38,059 nucleotides of DNA from Gymnopilus junonius (taxonomy: Eukaryota > Basidiomycota > Agaricomycetes > Agaricales > Galerinaceae). The DNA is taken from the NCBI GenBank assembly GCA_015501075.1, contig JADNYJ010000311.1, positions 1 through 38,059 of the forward strand, in the 5' to 3' direction. The notes beneath the pieces were generated by a model, which searched no databases, was not told the DNA's origin, and saw only the letters and a list, made by a program, of their open reading frames with translations. The position numbers and the translations under genes are program-made. Positions 35,184 through 38,059 of the stretch are shown here, in pieces; within the stretch, counting starts at the first letter, position 1; each line of letters opens with the position of its first letter.

Positions 35184-38059
35184 ATGGCTTTCCAGCAGCT
35201 CACCTCGACTTCATTGACGCCATCGCGTCCTGCGCCACAGGCTCCTCAGCGGCGGGAACTGACAACACAGTCGGTTACACATCCAACGCGCTCTCGCAAA
35301 CTCGGGCTACAATGCGTCCTTCACATTCACGCCTGCGTCACCCTCAGGCTCATCTTATGCCTTTCCTTACTCGGGCATTGGTGGTTTCCCAATCGCGGCG
35401 TTGATGACTCTGCCAACTCTGCCGTTGTTCGTCAAGGAGCGTCAGCATGAAGAGGACAGCTTTGGGAATTGGTTATTCCAGAGAAAGTGGCTCATCCTCA
35501 AGGAGCAACTCTTTCCATCCACAAAGGCGAGGTGAGTTTTCGCATCTCATGACATTTTTTTCAACTTTCTATTTGCTCTCTCTTTTTGTGTAACATCTAC
35601 TGATGGAACTGTCAATCCGCAGACAGCACCACAACAAAGTGTCATTTGGCTTCGTGACATCCAAAATATCGAGCGGATAGACATGAAGCCTTACTGCCTT
35701 CTCCTGGAATCGCAGGGCCGGAGATATTTCATCTCTTTGAAGAATGACGAAGAACTCTATGGGTGGCTCGATGACGTGTATTCAAGAAGTTCTCTTATGG
35801 GCGTCAGCAATCCAACGAACTTTGTACACAAAGTTCATGTTGGGTTTGATCCCGTATCAGGCGCGTTCACGGTATGATTCAACAGTTTGTTGCCTGCGAC
35901 CTCACTGATCTTCCTGTCTAAGGGTATGCCCGAACAGTGGAGCAAATTGTTGACAAAATCAGCCATCACGAGGGAAGATTACGCCAAAGATCCTCAGGCT
36001 GTCTTAGATGTCCTAGAATTTTACACGGATCACCAGAAACGTGAATTGGAGGACATGTCGCTCGGTGAGCTTTTATTTTTTGTTCCATGTATATCTGTTC
36101 CTGATTCTCACCGTCAAGGTGCCCGCCCGTTTCAATGCAGGAACAGGCTTCGGCGGATCTACAAGCAAGCTCGTCGACGACAGGCCGATCATTAAACGCC
36201 AGGACACCTCTCCACCAGGTCTTGGTCTCGACAGCGATAATCTGCCCTCCGCCGCCGCAAGAGCCGCCGAACTCGTAAACGGATCCCACGCCGCCTAGCG
36301 CGATTTCAACCGTGCAAGGTCCGCGCGCTCCCCTTCCCATCATTCCTCAAGCATCTCGGGCTGCCCCTCCACGACCTCTGATCTCTGCCACCAGGCCAGC
36401 TCCTCCTGCACCTGGATCATCTTCTTCCAAATCTGAATTAACTCCCCTCCCCTCCGACTTGCGCGCCCGTCAAAAGGCTCAAGGGCCCCCAGGAGCAGGT
36501 ATTCCGACTAGGAACGAGTCTCTACCCAAAACAGAGCAAGAGCTTAAATTGCACCAGGATCGCCAGGAGCAGTTATGGGAGCAAGAACAAATACAGCGAC
36601 AGCAGAGCTCCGAACTGAGCAGTGGCAGCAACAGCATCAACAACCCCCTGAGCCACCCAAGAAGACCCCGTCCCCACGACCGCAGCTCGCGCCATCAAAG
36701 TCCTCCCCGGCAACGACCAACCCCGCCACGCAACCCGCACCAGGTGCAGCTGGGTCCACCACCGGACCACCGCCTGTGCTGCCCTTACAGCCGGCGAAGA
36801 AGGTGCAGATCCAGGCGCAGGACAAACCTGCGAAACTTACTGCTGGCGGTGGGGCGTTGCTGCCGCCGCGGCGTTGAGAACCAAGGAAAAAGAGAAGAGG
36901 ATTAGTACGATGACGGAGGTTCAGATTATGGAGAAGCTGAGGCAGGTGGTGTCGGATGATGACCCTAAGCTTTTGTACAGCAAGATCAAGAAAGTCGGTC
37001 AAGGGTGAGTGTTTGTTGCCTTCATCACCTTTCATTCTTCGTCGTGCTATTGACCATCTTGCTGGACTTCTTTCTGCTTCACTTTTACTTTGAATGTGTG
37101 CTGATATATACCCTCCCTTTGTTATGTCTTTGAATTCTAGTGCTTCTGGCCACGTGTATGTCGCCAAAACGCTCGCAACGGGCAAGAAGGTCGCCATCAA
37201 GGAGATGGACCTGTCTCATCAGCCAAGGAAAGAGCTCATCGTGAACGAGATCCTGGTCATGAAGGAGTCCAGCACCCAATATCGTCAATTACCTTGATTC
37301 CTACCTTGTCAAGAGCAACGAGCTCTGGGTCGTTATGGAGTATATGGAAGGTGGTGCACTGACAGATGTGATTGAGAACAACCAACTCGAAGAGGATCAG
37401 ATTTCGAGTATTTGCTTCGAGGTGCGTGAATGATTTACCTTTACTGTAGTTTCTTGGTGTTGGCGATATGATGCTGACCTTCGGATCATGTACTTTTTAG
37501 ACGTGTAAGGGATTGGGACATTTACACAGCCAAAGTATCATCCATCGTGATATCAAGTCCGATAACGTCCTTCTTGATGCTCAAGGTCGAGTCAAGATCA
37601 GTACGTTCCCATTTCTATATCACATTCTGGAACGATCTTTGCTGATCTGCGAATTTTAATGTTTTTCTAAAGCCGATTTCGGTTTCTGTGCCAAGCTGAC
37701 TGACCAAAAGTCAAAACGAGCCACGATGGTGGGTACACCATACTGGATGGCACCAGAAGTCGTCAAACAGAAGGAATACGGTGCCAAAGTCGACATTTGG
37801 TCTCTTGGCATCATGGCCATCGAGATGATCGAGAATGAGCCTCCATACCTTGACGAAGAGCCTCTCAAGGCGTTGTACCTGATCGCGACGAACGGGACGC
37901 CGACATTGAAGAAGCCCGAGGCGCTAAGTCGGGAGTTAAAGGGCTTTTTGGCCGTCTGTCTTTGTGTGGACGTTGGGAGTCGCGCGACTGCTAACGAGCT
38001 ACTTGAGGTGGGCTTTTTTTGGTTTTATATGCGAGATATCTTGCTGATGTCGCATCGAT
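35184..38059 (+). CDS. CLA4: Cla4-like PAK (p21-activated) protein kinase, partial; frame disrupted by homopolymer losses
   Basis: Exons 35184-35531, 35623-35871, 35923-36064, 36141-37004, 37141-37421, 37501-37600 and 37673-38007; the gene continues beyond the window. Order of domains: Ser/Thr/Pro leader ([16 protein letters not shown]), PH domain ([44 protein letters not shown]), CRIB/PBD for Cdc42/Rac ([21 protein letters not shown]), a long Pro/Gln linker, then the kinase domain. The kinase has [19 protein letters not shown], the [13 protein letters not shown] region (37270-37315), [45 protein letters not shown] and [14 protein letters not shown]. All catalytic residues seen are intact. 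Exons 1, 4 and 5 are broken by about 12 missing bases, all in homopolymer or dinucleotide contexts; exons 2, 3, 6 and 7 are open. Cla4 kinases act in Cdc42-dependent polarity and septation. Confidence 0.85.

Noticed and set aside
36312..36905. Stand-alone 197-codon frame in the CLA4 region
   Set aside because: It is the linker part of CLA4 exon 4, isolated only by the frame changes; its last third is in the wrong frame.
34900..38059. Calling a mating-type locus from CLA4 alone
   Set aside because: No pheromone receptor or precursor is visible, so only the linkage hypothesis is recorded.

Overview
This is nuclear DNA of an agaricomycete (mushroom-forming basidiomycete) fungus, most likely of the Agaricales type. 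The genes have many introns of about 45-80 bases with GT..AG ends. The gene families are typical of that group: a class II fungal peroxidase, a MYND-finger protein, a single-pass membrane protein with a tail rich in Pro and Tyr, an AIG1-like P-loop GTPase and a Cla4-type PAK kinase. I see no bacterial, viral or organellar signal, no tRNA or rRNA and no CRISPR. Layout, left to right: the 3' end of a helical protein gene (edge-498, +); a decayed GMC oxidoreductase (about 1440-2650, -); a three-exon HAPSTR1-like gene (4261-5472, -); a P-loop GTPase (6948-8385, +); an eight-exon trehalose synthase-complex regulatory subunit of 1110 residues (9381-13134, -); a gene-poor stretch; an unidentified spliced reading frame (16189-17048, -) next to an intact seven-exon MYND-finger gene (17048-18542, -); a membrane protein (20126 to about 21350, -); a small hypothetical gene (22281-22596, +); a complete thirteen-exon manganese peroxidase (23710-25447, +); a 443-bp MITE flanked by TA (26466-26908); a local family of four related, unrecognised genes (27194-28502, 29347-30106, 31782-32471, and a relic near 33340-33450), interrupted by an antisense Polo-kinase pseudogene (about 30195-31000); and the first seven exons of a Cla4-like kinase (35184-38007, +) that runs off the window. 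The genes do not form one pathway. The peroxidase would be secreted and act in lignin or litter oxidation, and the GMC relic belongs to a superfamily that often supplies its H2O2. The trehalose subunit would scaffold the trehalose-6-phosphate synthase complex, and Cla4 acts in Cdc42/Rac polarity signalling. The points most worth attention are: (1) the undescribed tandem family between the MITE and CLA4; (2) a peroxidase with a Glu/Ser/Asp manganese site; (3) a cluster of single-base homopolymer losses confined to 27.5-37.3 kb, which breaks CLA4 and one family member and looks like a sequencing artefact; (4) two pseudogenes that are still recognisable motif by motif. Exon coordinates were worked out by hand from splice signals, frame and family conservation. 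No alignment was run.
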